Positions 33,041 to 46,000 of a DNA stretch of 64,000 bases are shown piece by piece. The position numbers were made by a program, and so were the translations under genes. Position 1 is the first letter of the stretch, and each line of letters opens with the position of its first letter. This DNA is from Asterias rubens. Its lineage: Eukaryota; Echinodermata; Asteroidea; Forcipulatida; Asteriidae. The DNA lies in assembly GCF_902459465.1 (NCBI RefSeq), contig NC_047078.1, forward strand, positions 6,286,333 through 6,350,332. The letters run 5' to 3'. The notes under the pieces are model-generated. The model was given only the letters and a program-made list of their open reading frames with translations. It was not told where the DNA came from and did not search any database.

Positions 33041-33638
33041 TATTTATGCAGTATGTAGGCCTAATCATGTCATTTCATAGAAGTGCATTGTATATTAGTT
33101 AACAAAACAGAAAAGGTGCAAATTTTAAACAGTGTCAGTCCAAGATGGTTTTTTTCTGCTTAATTATTTTTAGTCAGCATTTTTGTACACATACTATTCC
33201 AGTGCCTACTTTTATTGAGAAAAACTTTCTGTAAAACCATCACTTTGTGGCCTTTTTCAAAACAATAATTGTGAGTGATTTTTCAAGGTAAAATCAAACT
33301 TTTTTATATTTTGAGAATGAAACCTACTTTTACATTGATGGTTAGTGATGGTTGATAAGCTATTTTTTAGTTCTCCCTGAAGTGTAGATGTAGATTTTGT
33401 CTTATAAATCTAATACCTTTATGTGCCTTTAGTTTTGTTTCGATCTTGAACACTGTGAAGAGTTTTATAAAGCTGTTCAGGCATTTTTGTAACCTTGGGA
33501 AAAATTTAAGACAAGAACCTTAATTTATTTGGTAGATGTTAGGTGATGTAGGGTCACACAGCTTTCAGTGTAGCTGGGCAAAAAATTTGGAAAATCTCCC
33601 TACTGTCATTATGTAATCTGTATTTCGTAAAGTCTTAA

Positions 33639-34023
33639 AGGCAGGGGACACTATTGGTAATTACTCAAAATATTTATTAGCACAAAACCTTACTTGGTAA
33701 CGAGCAATGGGGAGAAGTTGATAGTATAAATCATTGGGAGAAACGGCTCCCTCTGAAGTGGAGTAGTTTTCGAGATAGAAGAAATTTTCCACGAATTTGA
33801 TTTCGAGACCTCAAAATTAGAATTTGAGGTCTCGAAATCAACCATCTAAACGCACATAACTTCTCATGACAGGGGTGTTTTTTTCTTTCATTATTATCTC
33901 GCAACTTCGACGACCAATTGAGCTCAAATTTTCACAGGTTTGTTAGGCCTATTTGATGCATGTTGAGATACAGATAAGTGAGAAGACTGGTCTTTGACAA
34001 TTACCAATAGTGTCCACTGACTT
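33639..34023. mobile_element. TTAA-type MITE family A
   Basis: TTAA at 33635-33638 precedes 'aggcaggggacactattgg'; the right end is 'ccaatagtgtccactgact' with TTATA. It contains the internal palindrome 'gatttcgagacctcaaaatt'/'gaggtctcgaaatc'. Non-coding. Confidence 0.78.
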
Positions 34024-34616
34024 TATAGACTCACCCTTTTCCATGTTAATTGCTTTCTAGTGCGCTGTGATCTTGATGGAATAGTGCCTCATAAATTTTA
34101 ATTGTTATGTTATGTTTTGTTATGATGGCTTTTATAAACTTTTCAAGCTGTATTTATGTAGTAACAATTATTCTTATTTTGTTGAGGTCGTAATAATTGG
34201 ATGTCGGACTGAATTAGAAATAAGATATTACCGCTGTGTGTTTTGTAGTTCAAGTTACAACCTTGTATAAAGCAACATTTGCTGTAGACCGTTTCCATTT
34301 TGTTTACCGGTAACTCACTACGAGGGTAGTCAACTTTCTGTTGTTTTATTCAATAATTACACATCCTATATTTCTGTCAATAACTTACATGTACTAGCAT
34401 TTTATTTTTATATTCCATTTCCCGTATTCCTGGTAAGAATTAAACCATTGGTGCATTACATTTAGAACTGATCCACTCAAAATGTTATAAATTAAAGTGA
34501 CTTATCTCAAGTTTTGAAATATTTTGTATGTCATTATCATGGGACTTAAAATTATGAAAATAAAATTCATAGAAGAGTCTAGTATTTTTGAATTTGGTGA
34601 CCGCGTCAGTTATTTC

Positions 34617-34905
34617 AGGCAACATTTGATAATTACACAAGGCATTTTAGGGCCAAATTTTGTATGTACGCTAGGCAGCCTTATTGCATTTTAGAGAACA
34701 ATTTGATAGTGTACACAAGGCTTGGTGTATTTTGGGGCAAATTTAAAATGTACACACGGCATTTTCAGGCAAAATTTGATAAATACATTTTCAGGAAAAA
34801 TTTGATAAAATACACAAGGCATAGCCTTGTTGCATTTTCAGGCAAAATTTTATAACACATTACACAAGGCTATTGCATTTTAGGGCAAAATTTAAAATGT
34901 ACATG
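34617..34905. repeat. Degenerate tandem repeat of 'acacaaggc...gcattttagggcaaa'
   Basis: Five or so diverged units of about 45-65 bp share 'tacacaaggc', 'gcattttcaggcaaaattt' and 'gataaa'. It lies in the convergent intergenic region and has no coding support. Confidence 0.65.
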
Positions 34906-35042
34906 TACACTAAAGATCAAGCATTTAATGGCGTAAACCAAATCAAACTATAACACAATTTAACATTGGACCACTCGTTCACAAGACGGAGTCTTAATAT
35001 AGCTCGCGGTGCAAGAGGTTGTCATGGTCATGATGGTTGTTA

Positions 35043-35747
35043 ATCACTCTCCCACTTAACTATTGTGATAACCTCTCCACGTTACTATTGCACATTACTA
35101 TTGTACTTAACTATTGCGATAACCTCTCCACGTTACTATTGCACATTACTATTGTACTTAACTATTGCGATAACCTCTCCACGTTACTATTGCACATTAC
35201 TATTGCACTTAACTATTGCGATAACCTCTCCACGTTACTATTGCACATTACTATTGCACTTAACTATTGTGATAACCTCTCCACGTTACTATTGCACATT
35301 ACTATTGTACTTAACTATTGCGATAACCTCTCCACGTTACTATTGCACATTACTATTGCACTTAACTATTGCGATAATCTCTCCACGTTACTATTGCACA
35401 TTACTGTTGCACTTAACTATTGCGATAACCTCTCCACGTTACTATTGCACTTAACTATTGCGATAACCTCTCCACGTTACTATTGCACATTACTGTTGCA
35501 CTTAACTATTGCGATAACCTCTCCACGTTACTATTGCACATTACTGTTGCACTTAACTATTGCGATAACCTCTCCACGTTACTATTGCACATTACTATTG
35601 TACTTAACTATTGCGATAACCTCTCCACGTTACTATTGCACATTACTATTGCACTTAACTATTGCGATAACCTCTCCACGTTACTATTGCACTTAACTAT
35701 TGCGATAACCTCTCCACGTTACTATTGCACATTACTATTGCAACTAT
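35043..35747. repeat. 51-bp minisatellite, about 14 copies
   Basis: The unit contains 'gataacctctccacgttact' and 'attgcacattactattg'. I count 14 occurrences of the 'ctctccacgtt' word. A few units are shortened by about 15 bp, which shifts the open frames. Two overlapping ORFs of 219 and 129 codons are by-products of the period (51 = 3 x 17). Confidence 0.9.
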
Positions 35748-36985
35748 AGTGTACAGAGGGCGCAACAAACGAGTTAAGAAACGAACCACAGTTTTAGGGG
35801 TGGCTTTTACTTCCAGCCACAATAGCAATGTAATTACTGCTCAAAAACCTACATACAAAATTAAGGTTGACACCTTGGCCCTCTTATTGATTCAACAGAA
35901 AATAGTATTGAAAGTTCCCCTAAAACGCATGTAAAACAGAATATTGCGGGAAAAAATAAATGTAGAGATTTTGTGGCTGGTACAGAACTATAGTTAAATA
36001 AAATGGGTGTGCTAAAACTTTAGAAATACCCTCTAAATAATCAAGGAAACTTACATGAAAAGGGTGTAGCATGGAACGCACCAATACAATTACATGTACA
36101 TGTACAGTACTGACATCAACCGAGTATGCCAATCCCCAGCCCTCCCGCACAAGATGTTGCCTGGCTACACCCAAAAAGCCAACTCAACCTAGCCTTGTAT
36201 TCCCCGACAAGGGATGTGAAATTAAATACTAAAGGAATGTCATTCATAAGAAAGAATGTAAATGGTCATTACAAGTGTCGCATCAGGTATCTGAACAAAA
36301 GGAACTGGTTCAGTGGGTTTTACCAACAAAGTACACAGGTGGATGCATTAAAGGGTTTATGTAGGCCTACTTTTTTTCTAACACAAAACACATTGTCCAC
36401 AGATTTACATTAAACTTGAAACAGTTTGAAAATAATGATAGTAGAAATCGTCCCTTCAAGTATTACTTACTCATGATGTACAGTACTGTGTAGTGTTGAG
36501 TGTATGTACATGCACAGAGGGGCTAAATGGCTTTACCAACTCACACAAAGCTTGTATACGCCTGCAACAGTGAACCTCTTATTGTCCCTCTTTTGTTTAT
36601 ACTCCTATTGGTTTTGTACACACTTTCCAACTGTGGACCTTTACCAAATCGTGGACCCTATCGACCTCTTATACATGTGCAGGTCCCCGATTTGAATGTA
36701 CCTACTCACACGAACCTCTTGCACCAAGACTTTAGTCTTTTTGGAGGAAATTGTTCACAAGTTTGGTTGGCACAGTGTCAGTTGGGAGAGGTGGGGGTGT
36801 CGGAAAATGGTGTCAAAGTTCAATTATCATAAGAAAAGAAACCAAACACCTGGATTTAACTGATGCATTTACATAATTTATTCATAATCTTGTCTTTTTG
36901 TTTAGAACTGTACAAGATACGGAGTGAGTACTCCACAGGTCACACACAGGCACACATTTAGGAAAACTTGTTCCACCCCCAACTA
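35748..36985. other. Intergenic, nothing recognised
   Basis: Short unsupported ORFs only. There is no splice-linked exon, no repeat shared with the rest of the window, and no RNA gene that I can see. Confidence 0.4.
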
Positions 36986-37262
36986 TAGAATCAGCCCAAC
37001 TACAGTTGGTCACAGCCCAACTACAGTTGGTCACAGCCCAACTGCAGTTGTTCGGGCCCAACTACATTATGTCAAGCCCAACTGCAGCTGGACAGGGCCA
37101 ACTACAATAAGGCAGGCCAAACTGCAGTTGGTCAGCCAAACTGCAGTTGGTCAGCCAAACTGCAGTTGGTCAGCCAAACTGCAGTTGGTCAGGCCAAACT
37201 GCAGTGGTTTAGGCCCAACTGCAGTTGGTCAGACTGCAGTTGGTCAGGGCCAAACTATAATT
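36986..37262. repeat. About 19-bp tandem repeat of the palindrome CCAACTGCAGTTGG
   Basis: A dozen or more units such as 'ccaaactgcagttggtcag' and 'cccaactacagttggtcaca'. The core ccaactgcagttgg is a perfect 14-bp palindrome (with central PstI-type CTGCAG) in several units. It is non-coding; the open frame over it is incidental. Confidence 0.82.
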
Positions 37263-37559
37263 AGGCCGATTCTACAATTGGGCCACAACATAGTTAAAGA
37301 ATAAGTTTGTACACACTAGATAAAAATAGTACTCAAACATACACAATGAAAACTATTATAGTATCTTGTTTGCACAATGCTCAATTACTGGGCTCTGCTT
37401 ACCACAGCTTTTCAAGGACTAATTTAGAGCAAGTTCATATGCGTACAGCACATGCACATTGACGCACTGACTTGAAAGACTCGTTTGGAAGTCTGGTCAA
37501 CCATCGGTACCACTGTATTCAAACCACCCTGTGTTTCCGCTATAGTGTCACTGGTTCTC

Positions 37560-37770
37560 CTCTGCGCTTTACACGTGTTAGCATGGAACAGGCTATTGGG
37601 ACCAGTGAAGAAACCATGGGCTCGAGGCTGATCGACCACACTTAGAAAACCAATGGTCTGGTTCCCTTCTGCCCTTTACATAATGTTTGCATGAGAACAG
37701 GCTATCGGGACCAGTGAAGAAACCATGGTCATGAGGCTGGGTCCAAATGATCGACCACAGTAGTCAACCA
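37560..37770. repeat. Local duplication of about 90 bp
   Basis: 'gaacaggctattgggaccag' followed by 'tgaagaaaccatgg' and 'atcgaccaca' at 37587-37641 recurs at 37694-37760 with few differences. No gene is recognised here. Confidence 0.6.
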
Positions 37771-38009
37771 ATTGTTACCTTTAGGTAACCATGGTGCGCA
37801 CCCTCGAATTTGCTCAAAGTTGTGTCTTTTTTCTTTCGTTTGATTTTGGTTTTACTGCGCCTTGAACACCCAGCAGAGTGGACATGCGCGCATTACAAGT
37901 CTTTCATATTATTAATATTATTATAAGCACTCTTTTGAAACTTTGAATCAGAAAAAACAAATTGGAGTTGGGCTTTCTTGCCATGTAATAGGCACTGTTT
38001 TAACCTTAA

Positions 38010-38384
38010 AGGAATATTACAGAATTGGTTTTTGCTAACAAAAAAGTTGCTGGCAGTGTTAGCACTTTATGTAATCCGCCATAAACTGACAAACCTATAG
38101 AATTTTGAGATCGATCGGCCATCTGGGTCTCGAGAGGGAAGTTAAAAACCAACACATTTTGCATGATAATGATGAAAAATAAAATAAAAAATGAATAAAA
38201 CGCTCACTGAGCGATAAACTCCAAACGTGAAATTTGTTTTATTTATTTCTCATCAAATATGACATTTCCGACAGAAATATTTTAGGGGATTTTTCATACT
38301 ATCATCATTGTATCAGACTGTGTAAATTTTATGTAAATCTGTGATTTTCAAAATTTTTTTTTTTGCCAATTCTGTATTGTTCCT
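38010..38384. mobile_element. TTAA-type MITE family C
   Basis: Flanked by TTAA at 38006-38009 and 38385-38388. The ends are inverted: 'aggaatattacagaattgg' and 'ccaattctgtattgttcct'. A second copy is at 50424-50708. Confidence 0.8.
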
Positions 38385-38818
38385 TTAAAACACTTGATCA
38401 TGATGAACTCAAACCATATCCGATAATCATTCACAAATTAATTAGTATAGTGAGTTTTCCTTCTGTATCATAATCAACAGCAGTATGGTAGATTTAAATA
38501 ACATTCAACGATAAAAAACTTTCATAAATCAGCCTCATTTCCGACAAAATTTACAGACTTGTAAATTTACAGACTTTTAAAAAAGGTACTTTTTTTTATT
38601 CCCGAGTCTTGTGATAAAATTTTATAAATAGTAAATTCCTTTTACATTGGAATGGTATTTTCAGAAGAAAATGTTTACAATATTTGTTTTCGGAAATTGA
38701 GCAACGGAATTGCAGATTTTTTTTTTAAAGTTAGATGTAACTGAAGTAACGAAATAACAATTTGGTAAACTTTTAGTACTGGATGAATTTCTCTGTGACT
38801 TGGAGGGAAAATCTACTG

Positions 38819-39006
38819 ACCCCAATTTCATAAAGCCTGTGAGCACAAAAACCTTCTAAGCACAGGACAATCTTGCTAAGCAAAAGCAGTTTACCAGCCA
38901 ATATTCCATTAAGTTTACTTTGTGACTGGTGCCCCACTCATTTTTTGCTCGGCAAAGAAGTTTGTTCAGCAGTATTTTCTGCTAAACAGTTTTATGAAAT
39001 TTGGCC
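38819..39006. mobile_element. MITE family G copy
   Basis: Starts 'accccaatttcataaagcct' and ends 'ttttatgaaatttggcccag', with 'gctaagca' words inside and the 'actggtgccccactcattt' segment shared with the copies at 54836 and 60789. Confidence 0.65.
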
Positions 39007-40072
39007 CAGGCCTTTTCCACTTTGAATTGCTGCCCTCAGCAAGGAGCCTTTTTCTCCTCAGAAAGCAAGTTTTCCTTCCAGCTCCTAGGGTTGGTTCTTT
39101 TGAGAACCAACACTACTCAAAAAGTGCTACCACGAACCTCACCTAATTAAAGTTGGAGCGATCTAAGTGGCACCTTTGGAAACATAGCTTGTGGTAATTA
39201 TTGCTGGTTCGGTGGTTGTACTATGCATTATTTACGATTCATAAATACCCCAGACAGTTTCGCCATTCCTATTGGTGGAGAACGATTCACATGGGGGTGT
39301 TTAAATGGTTGATAATGACCAGCTGGAGCTGTTTATAACCGGTTGTTTTCGGATTTGTTTAGATGCATACTACGCGCACGAATGCATAGCCGAAAACTGT
39401 CGCAGTCGTAAAATTGCACCACACCAACAGAGCTTGGGCCTTTATCGCATGGCCACGACCCTGCCGGTTTTAAACGGCAGTTTAAGAACTCGTCACTACC
39501 CTTTTATTCCCTAAATAAACCTTTGAATAAAGTATCAAGTTGGTGGGTTGACAATTAGTAATTTCATCATCATATTGCAATTAAAAAATGAATACGGACG
39601 TCCAGAAGTTTAGAAGAATTTAGTTACATTTTACGGGTGGGAGAGGGGCATTTAAGACTTGACGAAACTTTTTTGTTGACGATTAGCGTGGTTATGGATT
39701 CTGACGCTTATTTATTTGGTTACCATCCAAGATGTTGTGTATACTGCTTGAGCCTGGTACCTCGCTATAGTAAATCTATTTAGCAATAGTTTCTCACTTA
39801 GCAGTTTATTGAAATTTGAGCCAAGCACCACCTAGCGCAGAAATTATTCATCACTGATATCTTCTTTAAAAAGGTTGCACAAACAAAATTTCAGTTAAAA
39901 AAAAACAAAAAAACATGAATTAAATGTACAAACTTTTAGAGACTTCCATAAAAAGTTAAGAGACTTCAATAAAAATGTAGTTTTTTAAACAAAGACACAA
40001 ATAACCTTTGGAAATAATGAAGGAAATTATGTTGTATAGGCTGTGCTTTTTAGTATGCAACCTCCCCCTGGG
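39007..40072 (-). other. Downstream region of dixin, possible 3' UTR
   Basis: The dixin stop lies at 40073. A minus-strand AATAAA (plus strand tttatt) near 39711 is a candidate poly(A) signal about 360 bp downstream. Near 39092, 'ggttcttttgagaaccaaca' is a small hairpin similar to one at 63343. A 69-codon plus-strand ORF at 39305 has no recognisable features. Confidence 0.4.
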
Positions 40073-43000
40073 CTAGCCGTTGTCCTGCTCCACCCAGCCT
40101 ACAATCTTGCCTTCCCAACCAGGGAGGATGGCATCATCATCAACTACCTGTGGAAATACAAAAATGAAACAGCACAAAATTGAACAAATTTATACAACGA
40201 AATAGAAACGTCTTACAGAAACTGAGATAGTTTTAAAAATTCTTATAATAATAGACATGATAATGCAAATCATATAAATGTATAAAGTCAAAATTTCTCT
40301 ATTTCTATATAAAAAACAAATCCCAAACACCAACATCATTTGGAGTTAAAAACAAGTCCTGGAATTGGCTAAAGAGCGTAGAGTTGAAGATGGAAACCGA
40401 GGGCTTGATTACCGGGGCGCAAGACCAGCTCCTGAGGACAAATGTAATGAAGGCAAGGATAGACAAAACGAACGTCTACCCTCTGTGCAGGATGTAGAGG
40501 AGACTGTCTTTCATATTGTCAGCGAGTGTAGTATGATGGCCAAGACGGAACACAAAGGAAGACATGACAAGATAGCTAAGGTAATTCATTGGGACCTGTG
40601 AAGCAAAATGGTACGACCATGTTCCGGAGAAAGTTGCAGAGACCGACCAGGTCAAGATCCTCTGGGACTTTAACATTCAGACTGATCATGTTATAGAACA
40701 TAGACGTTCGGATGTTGTAGTCTTAGATAAGGCAAAGAAGATGTGTCATCTTATTGACATAGCTGTGCCGGGAGATTTAAGGGTGTAGTTTCGAAGGAGA
40801 TGGACAAGATCCAAAAGTACCTAGACCTGGCCAGGGAACTTTGTAAGATCTGGCAGGTAAAAAGTAAAAGTAGAACTGTGTGGTTGGAGCACTAGGCACC
40901 ATTCTGAAATCACTGGGGAATTATCTGGATGAGTTAGGGACAAATGTGAGGATAGATCTGTTACGTAGCCGGACTTGAGGAGTCACCGGCACAAAGGAAA
41001 ATATGATCTTTCTTTTGCATGCTGTGATAAGATGAAATAATAAGATTAATAAAACACATTTACATAGCAACAACTCCATTAAAAAAATGCTCCCAGGCAC
41101 TTTAAAATCAACAAAACAAAAACTATTACATTAAACCACAAAAAGCAAAATCATTAAAAGGTCAAAAAATAAGATCCACAAAATATGATCATACAAGTAC
41201 AAGTAAACATATCACATCATAAGCAATCAAACACTTTAGTAAAAACCAACCAGAAAATTTCAAATTGCTCCCAGGCACTTTACAACAATAAAAACTTTAA
41301 CCTTAAACGACAAAAAGCAAATTCATTAAAAAGGCAAAAAATAAGATCCACAAAACCACGTAAAATATATAGAACCAGAAAAGTTACCCTGAGATACACA
41401 ACAGAAAAATATATACAAAACAAATAGTGTAGGGGTAAAACCACAAAAATAATAATAGTAACCTGTTTTTATATAGCGCTTTTCACACCCGGAGGGCGTC
41501 CCAAAGCGCTTAACATTATTACCCCTTGTCACTGGGCCTTAAATCACTCCTTAAACCATCTCAGCTCCCTGGTGGGGAGTATGCAGCCTGTGCAACATTA
41601 ATATGCGCTACTCGGCTAAATCAATCACAAGAACCATCTCTGCCCTCACAGGTACCCATTTACCCCTGGGTGGCGAGAAGCAATTATAGTTAAGTGTCTT
41701 GCTCAAGGACACAAGTGTCAAGACCGGGATTCGAACCCACACTCTGCTGAACAGAAGCACCAGAGCTTGACTTCGGTATTCTTATCCACTCGGCCACAAC
41801 ACCCTATAAACAGTCTACATGTACTTACCTCTTCTTTGATTGTTCCAAACTCAGGATCTAAGGCCTTGAAGTGATACCGGTAGTCACCCTCACGATCGAA
41901 GATCTGTTTGAAGTCATGTAACGTTACTTCACCAAGTCTAGGAAAGTAAAAATAATATTATTAAGTCATTGTTCATGGTTTATCATAAACATTTAATGGT
42001 GCTGCCAAAGGCAAAGTTACATTGAATTTAAAAAAACTAAAAATAATTCTGCTCTAGTCAATTCTCTTCATTCAACCCATAATTAAATAAAATTTACCCA
42101 GCCAGTTTTCCCCAGTGGTTTAGCACTCGCTACTTGAAATAAATAATGTTTGTCAATGAGGTAAAAGGAAAACCACGCAATTCAAGTGAAACATGTGTGG
42201 ATCATTATATTCTACTTTTAAAATATCTTTCTAATCATATGCATTTTAAAACAAATGAATACAAACGCTTTTCAAAGACCAACTCGACCAATCCAAGGTA
42301 ACGTGTTCCTTTAAGTCAAGCCCTATCCATAAGAGTTACCTTTTAGGAATAGAGTTACAGAACTAGCATTTTGAGCCAAGCCCCATCCCTATGAGTGAAG
42401 CCCGTTTCATACTTCCACGATACAAATTTTCGCAACAATTACTTCGCAACAGTTGAGCTGTGTTCAACTCCTGCGGAACCTTTGCTGCCAAAACGAGCCA
42501 TGTGCCATAAGCATTTGCCGTAAACATTTGCTTTGCAACCGTAGCAAGTATGAACCATGCTTAACCTTTCAGGAATGAAGTTAAGGTACTATCAATTTTT
42601 TGTTCAGCCATGTCCCTTAAGAGTTACCTTTTAGGAATGGAGTTCATGAATGGCGTTACCGTTCTCTCTGTGAAGTATAAAACCTTTGTACATGCTGCTG
42701 GATTACTGTTAGTAGATGACATTGATGTACCTCTCGATTTACCGTCTGTCAGGAGAAACAATAAAATAACATTAATAACAACAATAAATTATTTGTGTAA
42801 AACAATGTTACAAACTGTAGCTACATGTATCTGTTTTTCTGGCTTTTCCATAGTTTTCCAAACTCGGTTGGCAAAACTTTTGGCTGTGCGTTGAGAAACT
42901 TACAGTTTGAGTGTTGATGAGATGAGCGATGGTTGAGTTCTTGTGAGTTACTGTCTGTTGAGTAGTGTCTTGATAAACTCTCAGTTGAACTCTGCAAATA

Positions 43001-46000
43001 GAAACCAGTTAAAAATATGCCATGGTTTAGACTTTTAATCAAAAGGTGGTGGGTTTGAACTCTTAAAATATTCATAATGGCATGAGTTGAAAAGTGATTT
43101 CTTAACATTCAGCATCAAAACTCGCTTCATTACTGAAGTTTATCATCAAAGTTTTTATGCCAATGTTCAAACAAATGTATGCTCAACTTTAAACGCATTT
43201 TGTCTCAGTTTCATTCTCTCACAACTCTTGGTGTTTCTACTTTCACAACTTTCAAACCCAAAGTGGTATCAACATGGAGTCTTAACAGCATTAAAAATAT
43301 AGATTAGGCTCTTTTCAAGCAAAAAATTTAAAATAAATGACCTGAGTCGTTGACTGATTTTGCTTGATTGCATAAAATGTAGTGTAGGCTTTAATAGACT
43401 TTTCAGTCAATTTTATCATTAATATTTCTGATTTTTCCCCAAGGGTAAAACAAAATCAGATATCAGACAAATGTGGGAACAATATCATGCCTGAGGTAGT
43501 TAACAAATGAATGAGATGAGTAACTTTCCACTCTTTACTTACTGTATCACTGTCTTTGCGTATACCGTGGTGTTGTGATGTAGCTAAATGGTCCATTAAT
43601 GAACATATACCCTGCAAACAAAGAATGGAAAAAAGCAAAGTAAGTTTCAAAGCTCTAAAAAATAAAACCCATTTGGGAGAATACCACACTGATCATGGCG
43701 GGATGTTTGTCAATTACTGTTGTCATAATTTCTACCCCTTTTCTTTGGATACGTGCACTGGGTTCTTTGAAGTGGATTATACAACACACGGGACCAACGA
43801 CTTTACATCCAATATGAAGGAGGCAGCAGTAATGGTTAAGTGTATTGCTTGAGGACATACGTGTCACGACTGGGACTCAAACCCACACTCTGCTGATCAG
43901 AAACACCTCAGCTTGAGTTTGGTGGTCTTATCTGGTAGGCCCTGAAATGCTCAGGTTAGATGGTCCACAGGAGATCTTTAAAATAACTCTCTGACTCATG
44001 CCTAAAAAGGAAAGTACTTATAACAACACATAGAATCAACTTTGTACCTGTTCTAATGAGTCTAAGGAATGGTGGTTTGGGTCATGGCTACTCATGTTGG
44101 ATCTCAAACTTCTGAGGGCGCTTCGCATTGTCTGCAAATCATCTGAGCCCTGCAAAGAAATACAAATAACAATAACAAGTCTATCAGGTACTTTTTAACC
44201 CATTTCAGTGATCATTTTCCCTTGTAATAGCAGGTTCGAATCCCAATTCTGACACCATGTAAGAAGATACAACTTTGTATGTTAGAGGTTATAAGTCGAG
44301 CTTTATTCCAGATTATGAGAATCAACTGTTACATGCGGGCGGCCATGTTATAAGGTGATACAATGCATTGTGGGATGTCAATATTAGACTTGATTCAGTC
44401 TGCTAATGGCATACTGCTACATCTACTATCCAAGATGTATCAGTGGCTACTCAAAAAATCATCATTTGCTGTTTGGTAATCAACATTCATTGGGCACAAA
44501 ATCTTTTCAGTCAAAATAGTTTGCATATGAAATTGCTGGATGAAATCGTTCCCTGCATTAAAAATGTTTTTGTTAATGAAGTTTCGACCAACACACAAGG
44601 CTGGAGAGCCATTTCAAGGTGAGGGTGACGCTTGACAATGAGGTCACCCAAAGAACATGTCTGCCCCCCCATCAACCAACTAATTCAACGCCGTCGCTCC
44701 GCCTTCTTCGGTCGTGTCGCTCGCCTGGCTGACAACATCCCAGCTAAAAAAGCTCTAAACATCGCCATCAACTCCACGGGACTGATTTGGGTTGTCGACT
44801 TGATCAACTGCCACTAGGGGCTTATTGCCACCTCCCCCAGGTCAAAATTCCAGTTGAACCTAGTTAAACTGGGTTTAACTGGAACTAGTAGAAAACCAGT
44901 TGATAAACTAGTTAAACACAGTTAAAACCAGTTGGTTTAATATGGAAAATGGACAGAAACCAACTGGTTTATAATTTCAACCTAGTTGAACACAGTTAAA
45001 CCTAGTCCAAACCAGTTGGTTAATATGGAAAATGGACGAGTTTGGTCACTAACCAGTTGAACCAGTTGACCCCAGTTAACTAGGTTCAACTGGAATTTTG
45101 ACCTGGGCCTACTCCTGGGGCTGAAACAGGGTTACATCCTTCAAAACCTGTAAGGATGTAGGCATGTGTATCATCCACTAGGAGCCTGGTTGGTAGAGCA
45201 GCATGCACTACAATGTACCTTCCCAAATTTGTTTACAAAGCAAGTATGGTGAACTGCCTTGCTCACGGGCTCAAGTGTCCAAAATGCAACCTACATACCT
45301 CTTTAAATGGAAGCGTAGTGTCACTGTGCATTCGTTCTTCAAGCGTTGTAAGCTGACCGTCTTGAGATGTTATATGAGCCGCTAGATTCACCTGAAATCA
45401 AAACAAAAATTTAAACTTTCCTTTTTTTCCTACATGCCATTTCAAAGTGGTCATAGTTGTTCAGACTGCAAGTTAGACTGCAGGACTTGCAATTACAAGG
45501 TTGTGGGTTCGAATCCTACCAAGCTAACTGATGATTTCACAATGACTAGAACAAGTAATGCCGTCTAGTTACTGAATCACAATTTCTTGATTTGTGCCGT
45601 TCATAATCATAGCCATTAAACCACTGTTTGTATGAGAGAGATTGGCTGTTGCCAGCTTGGTGCTTACATGTATTTCCCCTTGTGGGAGTTTGCCGAGTTC
45701 CCTTAAAGGCAGTGGACACTATTGGTAATTACTCAAAATAATTATTGGCACAAAACCTTACTTGGTGACGAGTAATGGGGAGAAGTAATTTTCCACGAAT
45801 TTGATTTTGAGACCTCAGATTTACAACTTGAGGTCTTGAAATCAGCCATCTAAACTCACACAACTTTGTGTGACAAGGGTGTTTTTTTCTTTCATTATTA
45901 TCTCGCAAGTTCGATGACCGATTGAGCTCAAATTTTCACAGGTTTGTGAGTTTGAACTTATGTTGAGTTACACCAACTGTGAAGGCTAGGCTTTGACAAT

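Noticed and set aside
35037..35749. ORFs of 219, 129 and 88 codons
   Set aside because: They lie wholly over a 51-bp tandem repeat and stay open only because the period is divisible by three.
35043..37262. CRISPR-like arrays
   Set aside because: Units are contiguous tandem repeats without unique spacers, and the genome is animal.
36924..37304. 126-codon ORF
   Set aside because: It is a translation of the palindromic 19-bp tandem repeat.
39305..39514. 69-codon ORF
   Set aside because: No recognisable motif, no splice partners, and no upstream promoter sign; likely chance.
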